Assembly (NCBI RefSeq): GCF_040438885.1
Contig: NZ_CP159218.1
Span: 620,001 to 684,000 of the forward strand
Reading direction: 5' to 3'
Source of the DNA: Nakamurella sp. A5-74
GTDB taxonomy: Bacteria; Actinomycetota; Actinomycetes; Mycobacteriales; Nakamurellaceae
Length of the DNA stretch: 64,000 nucleotides
Below are positions 54,941 to 62,947 of this stretch, one piece after another. Each line of letters opens with the position of its first letter. Positions within the stretch are counted from its first letter, which is position 1. Below the pieces are notes generated by a model. The model was not told the origin of the DNA and searched no databases. It worked only from the letters and a program-made list of their open reading frames with translations. A program made the translations under genes and the position numbers.

Positions 54941-55789
54941 GTGCCCGAACTGCCGGAGGTGACCGCGCTCGCCGCGTTCCTGCGCGAACATGCCGGCGGC
55001 CAGCAGGTCACGAGCGCCGTCATCACCTCGCTCAACGTGCTGACCACCTACGACCCGCCGTTCTCGACGCTGGTCGGCCGGACTCTGGACGACGCGACCC
55101 GGCACGGCAAGTTCCTCGATCTGACCTTCGGCGATCTGCACCTGGTCCTGCACCTCGCGCGGGCGGGCTGGCTGCGCTGGACGGATGCGCCCAGCGCCAA
55201 ACCGCCGCGCATGGGCGGCCCGATCCACCTGCGGGTGGTGTTCACGAACGGCGGATTCGACATCACCGAGGCAGGCACGAAGAAGTCCGTCACCGCAGCG
55301 TTGGTGCACGATCCACAGGAGGTGCTGGGTGTCGCCCGACTGGGGCCCGACGCCATGAGCCTGGACCGCAGGTCGCTGGAGACGGCGCTCGCCGGACAGA
55401 CCGGTCGCCTCAAGAACGTGATCGTCGACCAGAAGATCATCGCCGGGATCGGCAACGCCTACTCTGACGAGATCCTGCATGCTGCACGGCTTTCGCCGTT
55501 CGCGACGGCCGGCAAGCTGACCTCCGACCAGCTCGACGCGCTGTACGAGGCGGTCGCCGAGATCCTCACCGACGCGATGGTCCGCTCGGTCGGTGGCGAG
55601 GCGGCCCGGCTCAAGGGCGAGAAGCGCAGCGGACTGCGCGTGCACGCCCGCACCGGCCTGCCCTGTCCGGTCTGCGGCGACACCGTAGCCGAGGTGAGCT
55701 TCGCCGACCGTTCGTTCCAGTACTGCCCGACCTGCCAGACCGGCGGCAGGAAGCTGGCCGACCGGCGGATGTCGCGCCTGCTGCGCTGA
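54941..55789 (+). CDS. Fpg/Nei-family DNA glycosylase
   Basis: This 282-residue base-excision-repair enzyme removes oxidised bases and cleaves the abasic site. After Met removal the N-terminus is PELPEV, with the catalytic Pro and Glu; HGKFLDL supplies the conserved Lys. The H2TH region contains KNVIVDQKIIAGIGNAYSDE (about 162-181). The C-terminal zinc finger is CPVCGDTVAEVSFADRSFQY followed by CPTC (about 244-267). The Nei-like subgroup seems likely but cannot be fixed by eye. The GTG at 54941 starts the family signature. Confidence 0.93.
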   Translation: MPELPEVTALAAFLREHAGGQQVTSAVITSLNVLTTYDPPFSTLVGRTLDDATRHGKFLDLTFGDLHLVLHLARAGWLRWTDAPSAKPPRMGGPIHLRVVFTNGGFDITEAGTKKSVTAALVHDPQEVLGVARLGPDAMSLDRRSLETALAGQTGRLKNVIVDQKIIAGIGNAYSDEILHAARLSPFATAGKLTSDQLDALYEAVAEILTDAMVRSVGGEAARLKGEKRSGLRVHARTGLPCPVCGDTVAEVSFADRSFQYCPTCQTGGRKLADRRMSRLLR

Positions 55790-55830
55790 CCGTGCGCGAG
55801 CGTCCCGACGAAACCCTCCACCACGGTTCC

Positions 55831-55900
55831 CGCTGGTGTTATGGGCATCCGCTGGCAACAAGGACGCCCTTCCCGCCAGCGACAGCACTCAAGACCAGCG
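55831..55900. repeat. Nested palindrome: two CGCTGG words followed by two inverted copies
   Basis: CGCTGGT (55831) and CGCTGGC (55850) are followed by GCCAGCG (55875) and ACCAGCG (55894). The inner pair and the outer pair are each perfect complements. The architecture and the word match the element at 47701-47784. It lies between the Fpg/Nei gene and rhodanese, both on the plus strand. Confidence 0.8.
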
Positions 55901-55997
55901 ACGAGGCAGGGGGCGTTCGTGTCGGCGGCGACCGGGCCGATGTGCTTGCCGCCGGGTTCCGCCACGCCGGTGCGAGGGCGGGTGGAACACTGGACGG

Positions 55998-56321
55998 ATG
56001 AGTGAACTCCCCGAAGTTGCCGTCACCGAGGTTCCCGCCGATGCCGTCCTGCTGGACGTCCGGGAGGACGACGAGTGGGCCGCCGGTCATGCTGCCGGCG
56101 CCACCCACGTCCCGCTGCCGCAGCTGGCGGAGCGGCTCGCCGAGGTCCCCGAGGGCGATCCGGTCTACGTCGTCTGTCGCAGCGGCGGGCGGTCGGCCAA
56201 GGCAACCGAGTTCTTGAACGCCAACGGCTGGGACGCCGTCAACGTCGCGGGTGGGATGTCGCAGTGGGCGGCCGCCGGCAAGCCGATCGAGTCCGCGAGC
56301 GGTACCCCCGAGATCATCTGA
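55998..56321 (+). CDS. Single-domain rhodanese-like sulfurtransferase
   Basis: This 107-residue rhodanese has the active-site loop VVCRSGGRSA with Cys60, the N-terminal VLLDVREDDEWAAGHAAGA and the C-terminal NVAGGMSQWAAAG. It may transfer sulfur from thiosulfate or persulfide to thiols. The ATG follows GGACGG, a weak ribosome site. The next gene begins 5 bases after its stop, so they probably share an mRNA. Confidence 0.93.
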   Translation: MSELPEVAVTEVPADAVLLDVREDDEWAAGHAAGATHVPLPQLAERLAEVPEGDPVYVVCRSGGRSAKATEFLNANGWDAVNVAGGMSQWAAAGKPIESASGTPEII

Positions 56322-56326
56322 GCCGG

Positions 56327-57472
56327 ATGGACCCCAGCGACCCACGCACCGGGCCGATTCCCGCCGTGCCGGCCGCCGGTGCGGGCTGGGGCGCTGGTCG
56401 ACGTGCGGTCCCTGCCCCCCCGCGGCTGACCTGTCGGCGTTGCGGCCGGGTCCAGCCGCCGCTGCCTACAGGAGTGCGGCACTGTCTGTACTGCGGCACC
56501 GCGCTCACCGTGCGCAGATGGGCCGCCCACCCGCCGCCGGCAGCTCCGGGCCCGCGGCGTCGGGTGTACCCGCCGGCGGGCGCCACCCCGCGCTACCCGG
56601 TGATCCCGCGCTGGGGCTTCCCGGCCTCGATCTGGGTGCGTGACCGGGCTCGCACGAGCGACGTCCGCCCGATGCCGCTCACGGGTCTCCGGGTCGGAGC
56701 CATCGCGTGCGTGGTCACCGCGGTGCTGGCCCTGGTCGCCGGTGGCGCCGAGCTGTGGCGGTTCTTGCTGGTGCTGCGGGGACGTACGGAGGTGCTGGAC
56801 GCCGGTGTGGTCCGCGCCTCCGATCTGCTGGTGGTGATCGCCGGATGGGCTCTGCTGGTGGTGGGTCTGGCCACGGCGGTGGGCGTCGCGGCCACCCTGG
56901 TCAGCGCCCATCCGGCAGCGCACCAGTTCGCCGGCGCAACTCCGCCGCGCCGACCGTTCGGACTGTGGTTACCGCTGTTCGTTCCCGGCTGGAACGTCTG
57001 GGGTGCCGGCCGGATCGTCGTCGAGACCGAGGCGATGGTGGGCGGCCGCTTGTCTCCGGACGGACGGCCGCGCAGTGCTGCCGTGAGTCGGTGGTGGTGG
57101 GCGAGTTTCGTGCTCTCCGAAGTGCTGGTGGTGGCGACGTTGCTGCGTTCTCTGGGCCGCTCGGACCAGGCCCTCGCTGACGCCATCGAGTTGCGCATCG
57201 CGCTCGACCTGGTGGCGGCGCTGCTCGCCGTCGTCACCGCGGTGCTGTTCCGTCGGATTCGGCGACGGGTGCATCCGCGGGCCGAGCTGCCCCGCGGTTG
57301 GACGGTCCGCTCTCCCGACCCCACCCGCATTGCCGTCGCCGACCCTGCGGCGGCGCGTCGCCGGTCCGGGGTCCTGCCGCCCACCGGCCCGACCATCCTG
57401 CCCCGGCTCGAGGACCTACCGGTGGCGCCGCTCGAGCCGACAGCGGGCGAGGCAGTGGCACATCGGTCGTGA
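56327..57472 (+). CDS. DUF4328 membrane protein with N-terminal zinc-ribbon-like motif
   Basis: This 381-residue protein has a Pro/Ala-rich N-terminus with a zinc-ribbon-like pair CRRCG and CLYCG (about 36-58). Four membrane helices follow (about 124-144, 163-187, 207-225 with GLWLPLFVPGWNVWGA, and 250-300). The block RWWWASFVLSEVLVVATLL is typical of DUF4328. The C-terminal 70 residues are disordered. Function is unknown. A 17-bp tandem repeat overlaps its stop codon. Confidence 0.8.
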   Translation: MDPSDPRTGPIPAVPAAGAGWGAGRRAVPAPPRLTCRRCGRVQPPLPTGVRHCLYCGTALTVRRWAAHPPPAAPGPRRRVYPPAGATPRYPVIPRWGFPASIWVRDRARTSDVRPMPLTGLRVGAIACVVTAVLALVAGGAELWRFLLVLRGRTEVLDAGVVRASDLLVVIAGWALLVVGLATAVGVAATLVSAHPAAHQFAGATPPRRPFGLWLPLFVPGWNVWGAGRIVVETEAMVGGRLSPDGRPRSAAVSRWWWASFVLSEVLVVATLLRSLGRSDQALADAIELRIALDLVAALLAVVTAVLFRRIRRRVHPRAELPRGWTVRSPDPTRIAVADPAAARRRSGVLPPTGPTILPRLEDLPVAPLEPTAGEAVAHRS

Positions 57473-57532
57473 ACGCGCAGCGGTCCTGAATGCGCAGCGG
57501 TCCTGAACGCACATCACCGGAGTGCGGTTCAG
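57471..57532. repeat. 17-bp tandem repeats plus inverted end between convergent genes
   Basis: GAACGCGCAGCGGTCCT (57471-57487) is repeated as GAATGCGCAGCGGTCCT (57488-57504), followed by a partial third unit. CTGAACGCAC (57503-57512) then pairs imperfectly with GTGCGGTTCAG (57522-57532), which contains the DipZ stop. It probably works as a bidirectional terminator. Confidence 0.7.
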
Positions 57533-58941
57533 CCGGCGGGCTCGAGCGGCGCCGCCAGCGTCACCGAGGGGGTTGCGCTCACCAGCAGTTCCCGGATCAG
57601 ACGCTCGGTGATGCCGTAGCCGCCCTCGCCGATCTGCAGGTGCCGGATCGTCCCGGTGGCATCGATCAGGTACATCGCCGGCCACCACCGGTTGTGATAG
57701 CCCGTCCAGGTCTGTGCCAGGTTGTCCAACGCCACCGGATAGGTGATCTCCATGTCGTCGATGCTGGCAGCGACGTTGTCGGGTTCCCGCTCGAAGGCGA
57801 ACTCGGGGGTGTGGACGCCGATCACCTGCAGTCCTACGGATCGGTACGCGGCATCCCACTGCTTCACGTGCGGAAGTGCCCGCTGACAGTTGATGCAGGA
57901 GAACGCCCAGAACTCGACGAGGACGACCTTTCCCCGGAGCCCGTCAAGGCTCAACGCGACCCCGTCCTGGGTGTTGAACCAGCGGTTGACACCGCGGATG
58001 GCGGGCGCCGGGCCACAGTTCGTCAGGACCGGCGCACCCGAGGTGCACTCCTGGCTCGGGCTCGACGGCTGTGTTGATCCTGATCCAGCGGATGTCGATG
58101 AGGGAGCCGGCGAGTCCGAGCTGGAAGGTTCCAGATCGGCCAGCGCATCCAGGGCTGCAGGATTCGCCTGCACCCGCTCCTGCAGGGCCTGCGTGTAGTC
58201 GGGCAGGGCGCGCTGCAGCCGATCGGTGAGGTTGAAGGCGAGCCCGACGGCGAGCACCACCATCATGACGCCGCCGACAACCCGGAATCGACGGGCTCGC
58301 GTCCGGTACCGGGCAACCCGTCTGCCGATCCCACGTCCGGCGAGGGCGAAGCCGAACAGGGGGACGGCCATACCGATGGCGAAGGCCACCGTCAACACCA
58401 CGACGCCGCCGGTGATCGATCCGGAGGCTCCCGCGATGGTGATGGCGGCCAGCACTGGTCCGGCGCAGGGTACGTACAGCGTGCCGAGCCCCAGACCCAG
58501 GACGAAGGCGTTTCCTCGTCCCGCCCGGCCGATGCGAGGGAGCCGTCGGAACGGTCGTTGGAGCAGTTCCTCCAGCTGCGGGAAGATCAGACTGGCGCCG
58601 ACCACCAACAGCGCCAGCAGGCCCGCCCCACGCAGGAAACCCTGGGGTAGCCCGAGCGCTGTCAACAGCAGCGAGCCGATCAACGCGAACACCGAGAAGC
58701 TCAGGACGAGCCCGCTCACGATCAGGGCCGGCCGGGTCGACGAGCGCCGGGGTGCAGCGGCAACCGATGTGGGCGGCGGCCGGGCGAGGTCCAGATCCAC
58801 CTTCGGTGGTTCCCGGTCCGGTCGCGCCGGGGTCGATTCGGTGCCGCTGGCGAAGAAGATGATCGGCAACATCGGCAGGACACACGGGGAGACTCCGGTG
58901 ACCAGACCGCCTACAAGGCCGATGAGGATCAAGGTCCACAT
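57529..58941 (-). CDS. dipZ: DipZ-like fusion of CcdA membrane domain and TlpA thioredoxin domain
   Basis: This 470-residue protein carries reducing power across the membrane to extracytoplasmic thiols. The N-terminal CcdA/DsbD domain has six to seven helices (about 4-240) and the redox Cys pair Cys20 (GVSPCVLP) and Cys159 (LYVPCAGP). A Ser-rich linker (about 270-300) leads to the thioredoxin-like domain with FWAFSCINCQR (Cys349, Cys352) and a cis-Pro loop WWPAMYLID. This order matches DipZ of M. tuberculosis (Rv2874). The ATG at 58941 is chosen; a GTG 9 bases earlier is possible. Confidence 0.93.
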   Translation of the reverse strand: MWTLILIGLVGGLVTGVSPCVLPMLPIIFFASGTESTPARPDREPPKVDLDLARPPPTSVAAAPRRSSTRPALIVSGLVLSFSVFALIGSLLLTALGLPQGFLRGAGLLALLVVGASLIFPQLEELLQRPFRRLPRIGRAGRGNAFVLGLGLGTLYVPCAGPVLAAITIAGASGSITGGVVVLTVAFAIGMAVPLFGFALAGRGIGRRVARYRTRARRFRVVGGVMMVVLAVGLAFNLTDRLQRALPDYTQALQERVQANPAALDALADLEPSSSDSPAPSSTSAGSGSTQPSSPSQECTSGAPVLTNCGPAPAIRGVNRWFNTQDGVALSLDGLRGKVVLVEFWAFSCINCQRALPHVKQWDAAYRSVGLQVIGVHTPEFAFEREPDNVAASIDDMEITYPVALDNLAQTWTGYHNRWWPAMYLIDATGTIRHLQIGEGGYGITERLIRELLVSATPSVTLAAPLEPAG

Positions 58942-59049
58942 GCTCGTCACGTCCGCGTGTCGAAGTGGGGCAGCAACTAGTGCCGATGCAGAGGATTCGT
59001 CACCACCGGGCGTGCGGATGGGGGTCGCGGGCTCGCGTACCGTGACCGG

Positions 59050-59982
59050 GTGGCCAAGAAGTCGTCGATGAACACCGTCCCTGATGCCGTTGGTGGAAAC
59101 CCGCGGCGCCCCTGCGACTGCGGAAGCGGGCGGCGGTGGAAGAACTGCCACGGCAGCTCCGATGCCGGCGAGCTGATCGTCACCCGGCCGTTCGAAGGGC
59201 TGAAGGCCGAAGTCGAGCTGATCGCCCTCCGCGAGTTCGTCCCCTCCGCCACAGCGCCGTTGACCCTGGCGCAGGCCGACGAGAACTCACCGAGCGTGAC
59301 GCTGTGCACCGTCCTTCCGGGTGCGGCTGCCGCGCTGACCCGGTCCGACGGATCGATCCTCATCGGCGTCCAGACCCAGCTGCATTCGGGCGACCTGTCC
59401 CGCGACCTGGGTGCGGCGCTGCAGTGGGCGCTCGAGGCCGGACCCTCTGCGGTACTGCCGGTATCGGCGGGGCGCGCGACCGATCCCCGCCTGCACGACC
59501 TGATCGAGGACACCGAGCTCGAGGTCAGCGTGCACGACGACTTCGCCTGGTGGCTGGAGACCAAGGCAGCGGAGGGCAGCGAGGTCGCGATGTCGCTCGA
59601 ACAGGCCAACAAGGCGATCCTGCCGACGGCAGCGCTGGCAGGCCTGCCCGGTGCGTACTGGGTGGACGCCGGCGAGAAGGCCCATCTGCGCTGGGTGCGA
59701 CCCGAGGAGGAGCCGCAGGTGATGGCCGCGCTGGCGCGCCTGGCCGTGCTCGGCGCCCTGGACCTCGGTGAGGGCTCGCGCTACGTCGGTTCGTTCCGGG
59801 CCCACGGTCGGCTGGTGCCGGTCTGGGATCTCGACCACGATGCGCACCCAACCGAATGGAACGGGCCGGCTGCTGAGTTCGCGGCCCGCTACGACGCGGC
59901 GGTGAGCGACCCGGCATCCCTCACCGACGCCGAGCGGCGGGCCCGTGACGGCATCCTGGGTCGCCAGTTCACCCTGCGCTGA
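59050..59982 (+). CDS. DUF5926 protein with SEC-C zinc motif
   Basis: This 310-residue cytosolic protein is typical of actinobacteria. The N-terminal SEC-C motif (PCDCGSGRRWKNCHG, about 22-36) has the CxC...CH zinc ligands found at the end of SecA. The rest is an alpha/beta domain with conserved REFVPSATAPL, TVLPGAAAALTR and GSFRAHGRLVPVWDLD. A SecA-related chaperone-binding role for the zinc finger is inferred; the main domain has no known function. The GTG at 59050 directly starts AKKSSMNTV. Confidence 0.9.
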   Translation: MAKKSSMNTVPDAVGGNPRRPCDCGSGRRWKNCHGSSDAGELIVTRPFEGLKAEVELIALREFVPSATAPLTLAQADENSPSVTLCTVLPGAAAALTRSDGSILIGVQTQLHSGDLSRDLGAALQWALEAGPSAVLPVSAGRATDPRLHDLIEDTELEVSVHDDFAWWLETKAAEGSEVAMSLEQANKAILPTAALAGLPGAYWVDAGEKAHLRWVRPEEEPQVMAALARLAVLGALDLGEGSRYVGSFRAHGRLVPVWDLDHDAHPTEWNGPAAEFAARYDAAVSDPASLTDAERRARDGILGRQFTLR

Positions 59983-60044
59983 CCGCGACCCATCCGCGGA
60001 CCGACTGCTCTTCCCTGCGCACAACGACTGACCTGGACGGCGCC

Positions 60045-60890
60045 ATGACCACCGACATGCCCCTGTGGCACGCGATCCTGCTCGGCATCCTCGAGGGGTT
60101 CACCGAGTTCCTGCCGATCTCCTCGACCGGTCATCTGACCATCGCGGAGAAAGTGCTCGGATACCAGATCGACGATCCGGGAGTCACGGCGTTCACCGCG
60201 ATCATCCAGGTCGGTGCCGTGCTCGCCACCCTGATCTACCTCCGCAAGGACATCGTCAGGGTGCTCGGGGCGTGGTTCCGCGGACTTGCGAACAAAGATC
60301 GGCGGGGCGACGACTACCGCTTCGGCTGGGCGGTCATCCTCGGCTGCATCCCGATCGCCGTCATCGGCCTGGCGTTCAAGGACCAGATCGAGACGACGCT
60401 GCGCAGTCTGTGGTGGGTGGGCGGCATGCTGCTGGGTTTCTCGTTCGTGATGTGGTTCGCCGACAGTCGTGCGACGCAGACCCGTCACGAGAAGGACATC
60501 ACCTGGCGCGACACGCTGATCATCGGTGTCGTGCAATGCCTGTCGCTGATCCCCGGCGTTTCCCGGTCCGGTGCGACGATGTCCGCAGGACTGCTCCGCG
60601 GGCTCGACCGGCTGACTGTCACCCGGCTGTCGTTCTTCCTGTCGATCCCGGCACTCACGGCCGCGACGATCCTGCAGGTGGCCAGCAAGTACGACGAGAT
60701 CAGCGGCGGGGTCGGCTGGACGGCGACGATCGTCGCGACCGTGGTGTCGTTCGTGGTGGCCTACTTCACCGTCGACTGGCTGCTGAAGTTCATCGCCGGT
60801 CACACCTACTCGATCTTCATCCTCTACCGGATCATCCTGGGTGCCGTCGTGCTGTTGTTGTTGTCGCTCAACGTCATCTCCGCGACCTGA
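60045..60890 (+). CDS. uppP: Undecaprenyl-diphosphatase (bacitracin resistance)
   Basis: This 281-residue membrane enzyme recycles undecaprenyl pyrophosphate to the monophosphate carrier for peptidoglycan. The two catalytic motifs EGFTEFLPISSTGHL (about 17-31) and IPGVSRSGATMSAGL (about 169-183) are complete, with Glu17/Glu21 and the second-motif Arg in place. About eight helices are seen. It is 62 bases downstream of the SEC-C gene. The APH-like gene converges on its end with a gap of 21 bases. Confidence 0.97.
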   Translation: MTTDMPLWHAILLGILEGFTEFLPISSTGHLTIAEKVLGYQIDDPGVTAFTAIIQVGAVLATLIYLRKDIVRVLGAWFRGLANKDRRGDDYRFGWAVILGCIPIAVIGLAFKDQIETTLRSLWWVGGMLLGFSFVMWFADSRATQTRHEKDITWRDTLIIGVVQCLSLIPGVSRSGATMSAGLLRGLDRLTVTRLSFFLSIPALTAATILQVASKYDEISGGVGWTATIVATVVSFVVAYFTVDWLLKFIAGHTYSIFILYRIILGAVVLLLLSLNVISAT

Positions 60891-60911
60891 TCCTGCTGCG
60901 GCCGGGGGGCC

Positions 60912-61691
60912 TCACATCCGAGCTCTCAACGCGTCCACCTCCGAACCGGCCGCGAACGGGTCGTACCCGTGCTCGACCAGCCAGCGGATCCCGAGGAGTC
61001 CGCGCACCGACCACCACGCGCGGATGACGTCGACATCGAGGTCGACGCCGTAGCCGGCGAGGACGTCGTCGAGGTGCTGTGGGTGTCCGACGGTCAGCAC
61101 GGCGAGGTCGTAGTGCGGGTCGCCGCGGCCGGCTTCCGACCAGTCGATGATCCCGGTGACCTCGTCGCCGACGACGAACACGTGGTCGATCTGCAGGTCG
61201 CCGTGGATGAACGCCGACCGCCAGGGGCGGATCACTTCTTCGGCGATCTGGCGGTTGCGTGTGACCAGCTTGGCCGGGAGGACGTCGTTCGCCAGGATCC
61301 ACCCGCACTCGCGGTCCAGTTCTGCCGCCAAATCCTCGGGGCTGCGACCGGACCAGGGCGGCAGTGGTGCGTCGTGCAGCTGCCGGACAGTGGCCCCCGC
61401 CGCGGCCCATGCGGCAGCGGATGCCGTCGACGGCTGACCGAGCCGGCCGAGTGCCGCACCCCGCACGGCGGCGAGCGCGAGCACTGGCGGGTTCCGCCAC
61501 AGGATCTCCGGAGTCGGGATCGGCGCCAGCGCCATCGCCTCGACCTCGATGTCGGTGCGCCCGGGGTCGATGTCGATCTTGAGGAACACGCCGCCGACCC
61601 GCAGGGTCGCGCGTTCGGGATGGGCAACGACGATCTCGATCTGGTCCACCCGCTGATTGTGGGGTGGAACGTCCGCCACCGTCATCCACAT
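60912..61691 (-). CDS. Aminoglycoside phosphotransferase-like kinase
   Basis: This 259-residue protein has the APH kinase fold. The catalytic loop FIHGDLQIDHVFV (about 168-180) has Asp in HGD, and the metal-binding GIIDWSEAGRGDPHYDLAVL follows (about 188-207). The N-lobe TLRVGGVFLKIDID contains the ATP-binding Lys. Family members phosphorylate aminoglycosides, choline, hydroxyurea or other small molecules, so the substrate is not implied. Starts at 61691 or 61685 are possible. Confidence 0.88.
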   Translation of the reverse strand: MWMTVADVPPHNQRVDQIEIVVAHPERATLRVGGVFLKIDIDPGRTDIEVEAMALAPIPTPEILWRNPPVLALAAVRGAALGRLGQPSTASAAAWAAAGATVRQLHDAPLPPWSGRSPEDLAAELDRECGWILANDVLPAKLVTRNRQIAEEVIRPWRSAFIHGDLQIDHVFVVGDEVTGIIDWSEAGRGDPHYDLAVLTVGHPQHLDDVLAGYGVDLDVDVIRAWWSVRGLLGIRWLVEHGYDPFAAGSEVDALRARM

Positions 61692-61727
61692 TGTTGTCAA
61701 TGCCCCACGGTGCACCGGTCTCGAGTC

Positions 61728-61793
61728 AGCCGCTCACGTTCCGGTCAGCCGCTCACGATCAGACAGGAGCGGCTGACGCGAACGTGAGCGGCT
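61728..61793. repeat. Nested palindrome built from AGCCGCTCACG
   Basis: Two direct copies (61728-61741 and 61744-61754) are followed by two inverted copies (61767-61777 and 61780-61793). The outer arms AGCCGCTCACGTTC/GAACGTGAGCGGCT are a perfect 14-bp match, and the inner arms GTCAGCCGCTC/GAGCGGCTGAC a perfect 11-bp match. It lies between two minus-strand genes (APH-like kinase and CPBP protease). Confidence 0.92.
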
Positions 61794-61811
61794 GCGGCAT
61801 CGGCGGGCGGA

Positions 61812-62624
61812 TCAGGGAACCCAACCCCAGCTCTTGGCGAGCGGATATCCGATGAACGTCACGGTGTCGAGCAGGGTGTGGGCGATCACCAGGGGCCAGA
61901 TCCGCCGCCAGTGCAGGAACACCAACGCGAACACCACACCCATCGCCAGGTTTCCGACGAAGCCGCCGAAGCCCTGGTAGAGGTGGTAGCTCCCGCGGAG
62001 GACTGCACTGAAGGCCACCATCGCGACCACCGGCAATCGCAGCTGCTCCAGCCGGGTGAGCAGGTACCCGATCACCAGGAACTCCTCGGCGACACCGTTC
62101 TGCAGCGCGGCCAGGATGAGGACCGGGATCCGCCACCAGACGTCGTTCAGTGCTGCTGCCTGGACCTGCAGGCTGAAACCCAGCGCGTACGACAGCATGT
62201 ACAGCCCGAGGCCGGGGATGCCGATCAGCGCTGCCAGCCCGAGACCCGGCGGGACGTCTCGCCAGCCGCCCCGCAGGCCGAGTCGGTCGGCCAGGTTCAC
62301 CCCGCCGCGCCACAGCAGGTACACACCCAGTGCGCCCCATGCGATCCCGAGCGCGATGCTGCAGAGCTGCCGCAGCAGATCCAGGAAGTCTGCCTGGGCC
62401 TGCGGGGCGACGATCGTCACCGACTGCGAGGCCAGTGGCACGGGGGAGGTCAGCGAGTCCAGCAGCGACAGCAACGAGCGCAGACCGCTCATCCCGAGCG
62501 TGATGGTGAAGACGAGCGCGATCTCCCACCACATCGCCCGCCGGCTCAACGGGCGTGGGGCATCCGCCTCCGGGTCGCGGGACAAGCGCGCGCGGGAGAG
62601 CACGGGGCGGGGCAGTTTCGGCAT
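61812..62624 (-). CDS. CPBP-family intramembrane metalloprotease (Rce1-like)
   Basis: This 270-residue membrane protein has about seven helices. The CPBP motifs are present but not canonical: NGVAEEFLVIGYLLTRL (about 172-188) keeps the Glu-Glu pair but has Tyr at the position where many members have Arg; GSYHLYQGFGG (about 207-217) and VIAHTLLDTV (about 240-249) give the His ligands. Such proteins cleave prenylated or peptide substrates in the membrane or protect against bacteriocins. The substrate here is unknown. The ATG starts a hydrophilic Arg/Pro-rich N-tail. Confidence 0.88.
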   Translation of the reverse strand: MPKLPRPVLSRARLSRDPEADAPRPLSRRAMWWEIALVFTITLGMSGLRSLLSLLDSLTSPVPLASQSVTIVAPQAQADFLDLLRQLCSIALGIAWGALGVYLLWRGGVNLADRLGLRGGWRDVPPGLGLAALIGIPGLGLYMLSYALGFSLQVQAAALNDVWWRIPVLILAALQNGVAEEFLVIGYLLTRLEQLRLPVVAMVAFSAVLRGSYHLYQGFGGFVGNLAMGVVFALVFLHWRRIWPLVIAHTLLDTVTFIGYPLAKSWGWVP

Positions 62625-62713
62625 GACGCCAGCAAGCGTAGGCGGGCCGGCATGGGAGACGGATCAGAGCCCGATGAGCGCTCGCCCCACCGGGCGCATG
62701 CTGATCGGCCCGG

Positions 62714-62835
62714 CGCATGCCGGATGGGTGTCTGCGTCTCGATCGCAGCCTCGGGACGACACACGGGAATGCGCCGCGCACACGGGAATGCGCCGCGCAC
62801 ACGGGATGCGCCGCGCACACGGGATGCGCCGCGCG
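62714..62835. repeat. 60-base inverted-end element followed by tandem short repeats
   Basis: Bases 62714-62773 begin CGCATGCCGG and end GACACACGGGAATGCG, matching the ends and the length of the 60-base elements at 4551-4795. Shortened repeats of CGCGCACACGGGAATGC then continue to about 62835. The gap 62625-62947 otherwise holds only the terminator at 62866-62898. Confidence 0.75.
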
Positions 62836-62865
62836 CGATACCGAGGTCCGGCCCAGGAAAGGCCA

Positions 62866-62898
62866 CAGCGGCGGCCCGGGAGAACCGGACCGCCGCTG
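62866..62898 (-). terminator. Hairpin after the sugar-binding protein gene
   Basis: CAGCGGCGG/CCGCCGCTG form 9 pairs, one mismatch and 3 more pairs around the loop GGAGAAC. On the minus strand this lies 50 bases after the stop of the substrate-binding protein. Confidence 0.6.
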
Positions 62899-62947
62899 CG
62901 GGGTACTGGGGAGCGCTCAGTGACGGGAGGCCGTCATGAGCTGTGCG

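Noticed and set aside
61692-61705. TTGACA on the minus strand just before the APH-like start as a -35 box
   Set aside because: It lies a few bases from the start codon, so no -10 box or transcript start would fit before the gene.
62760-62835. CRISPR or iteron-type origin
   Set aside because: The units are 16-18 bases without unique spacers and there is no replication gene; they look like decayed copies of the 60-base element end.
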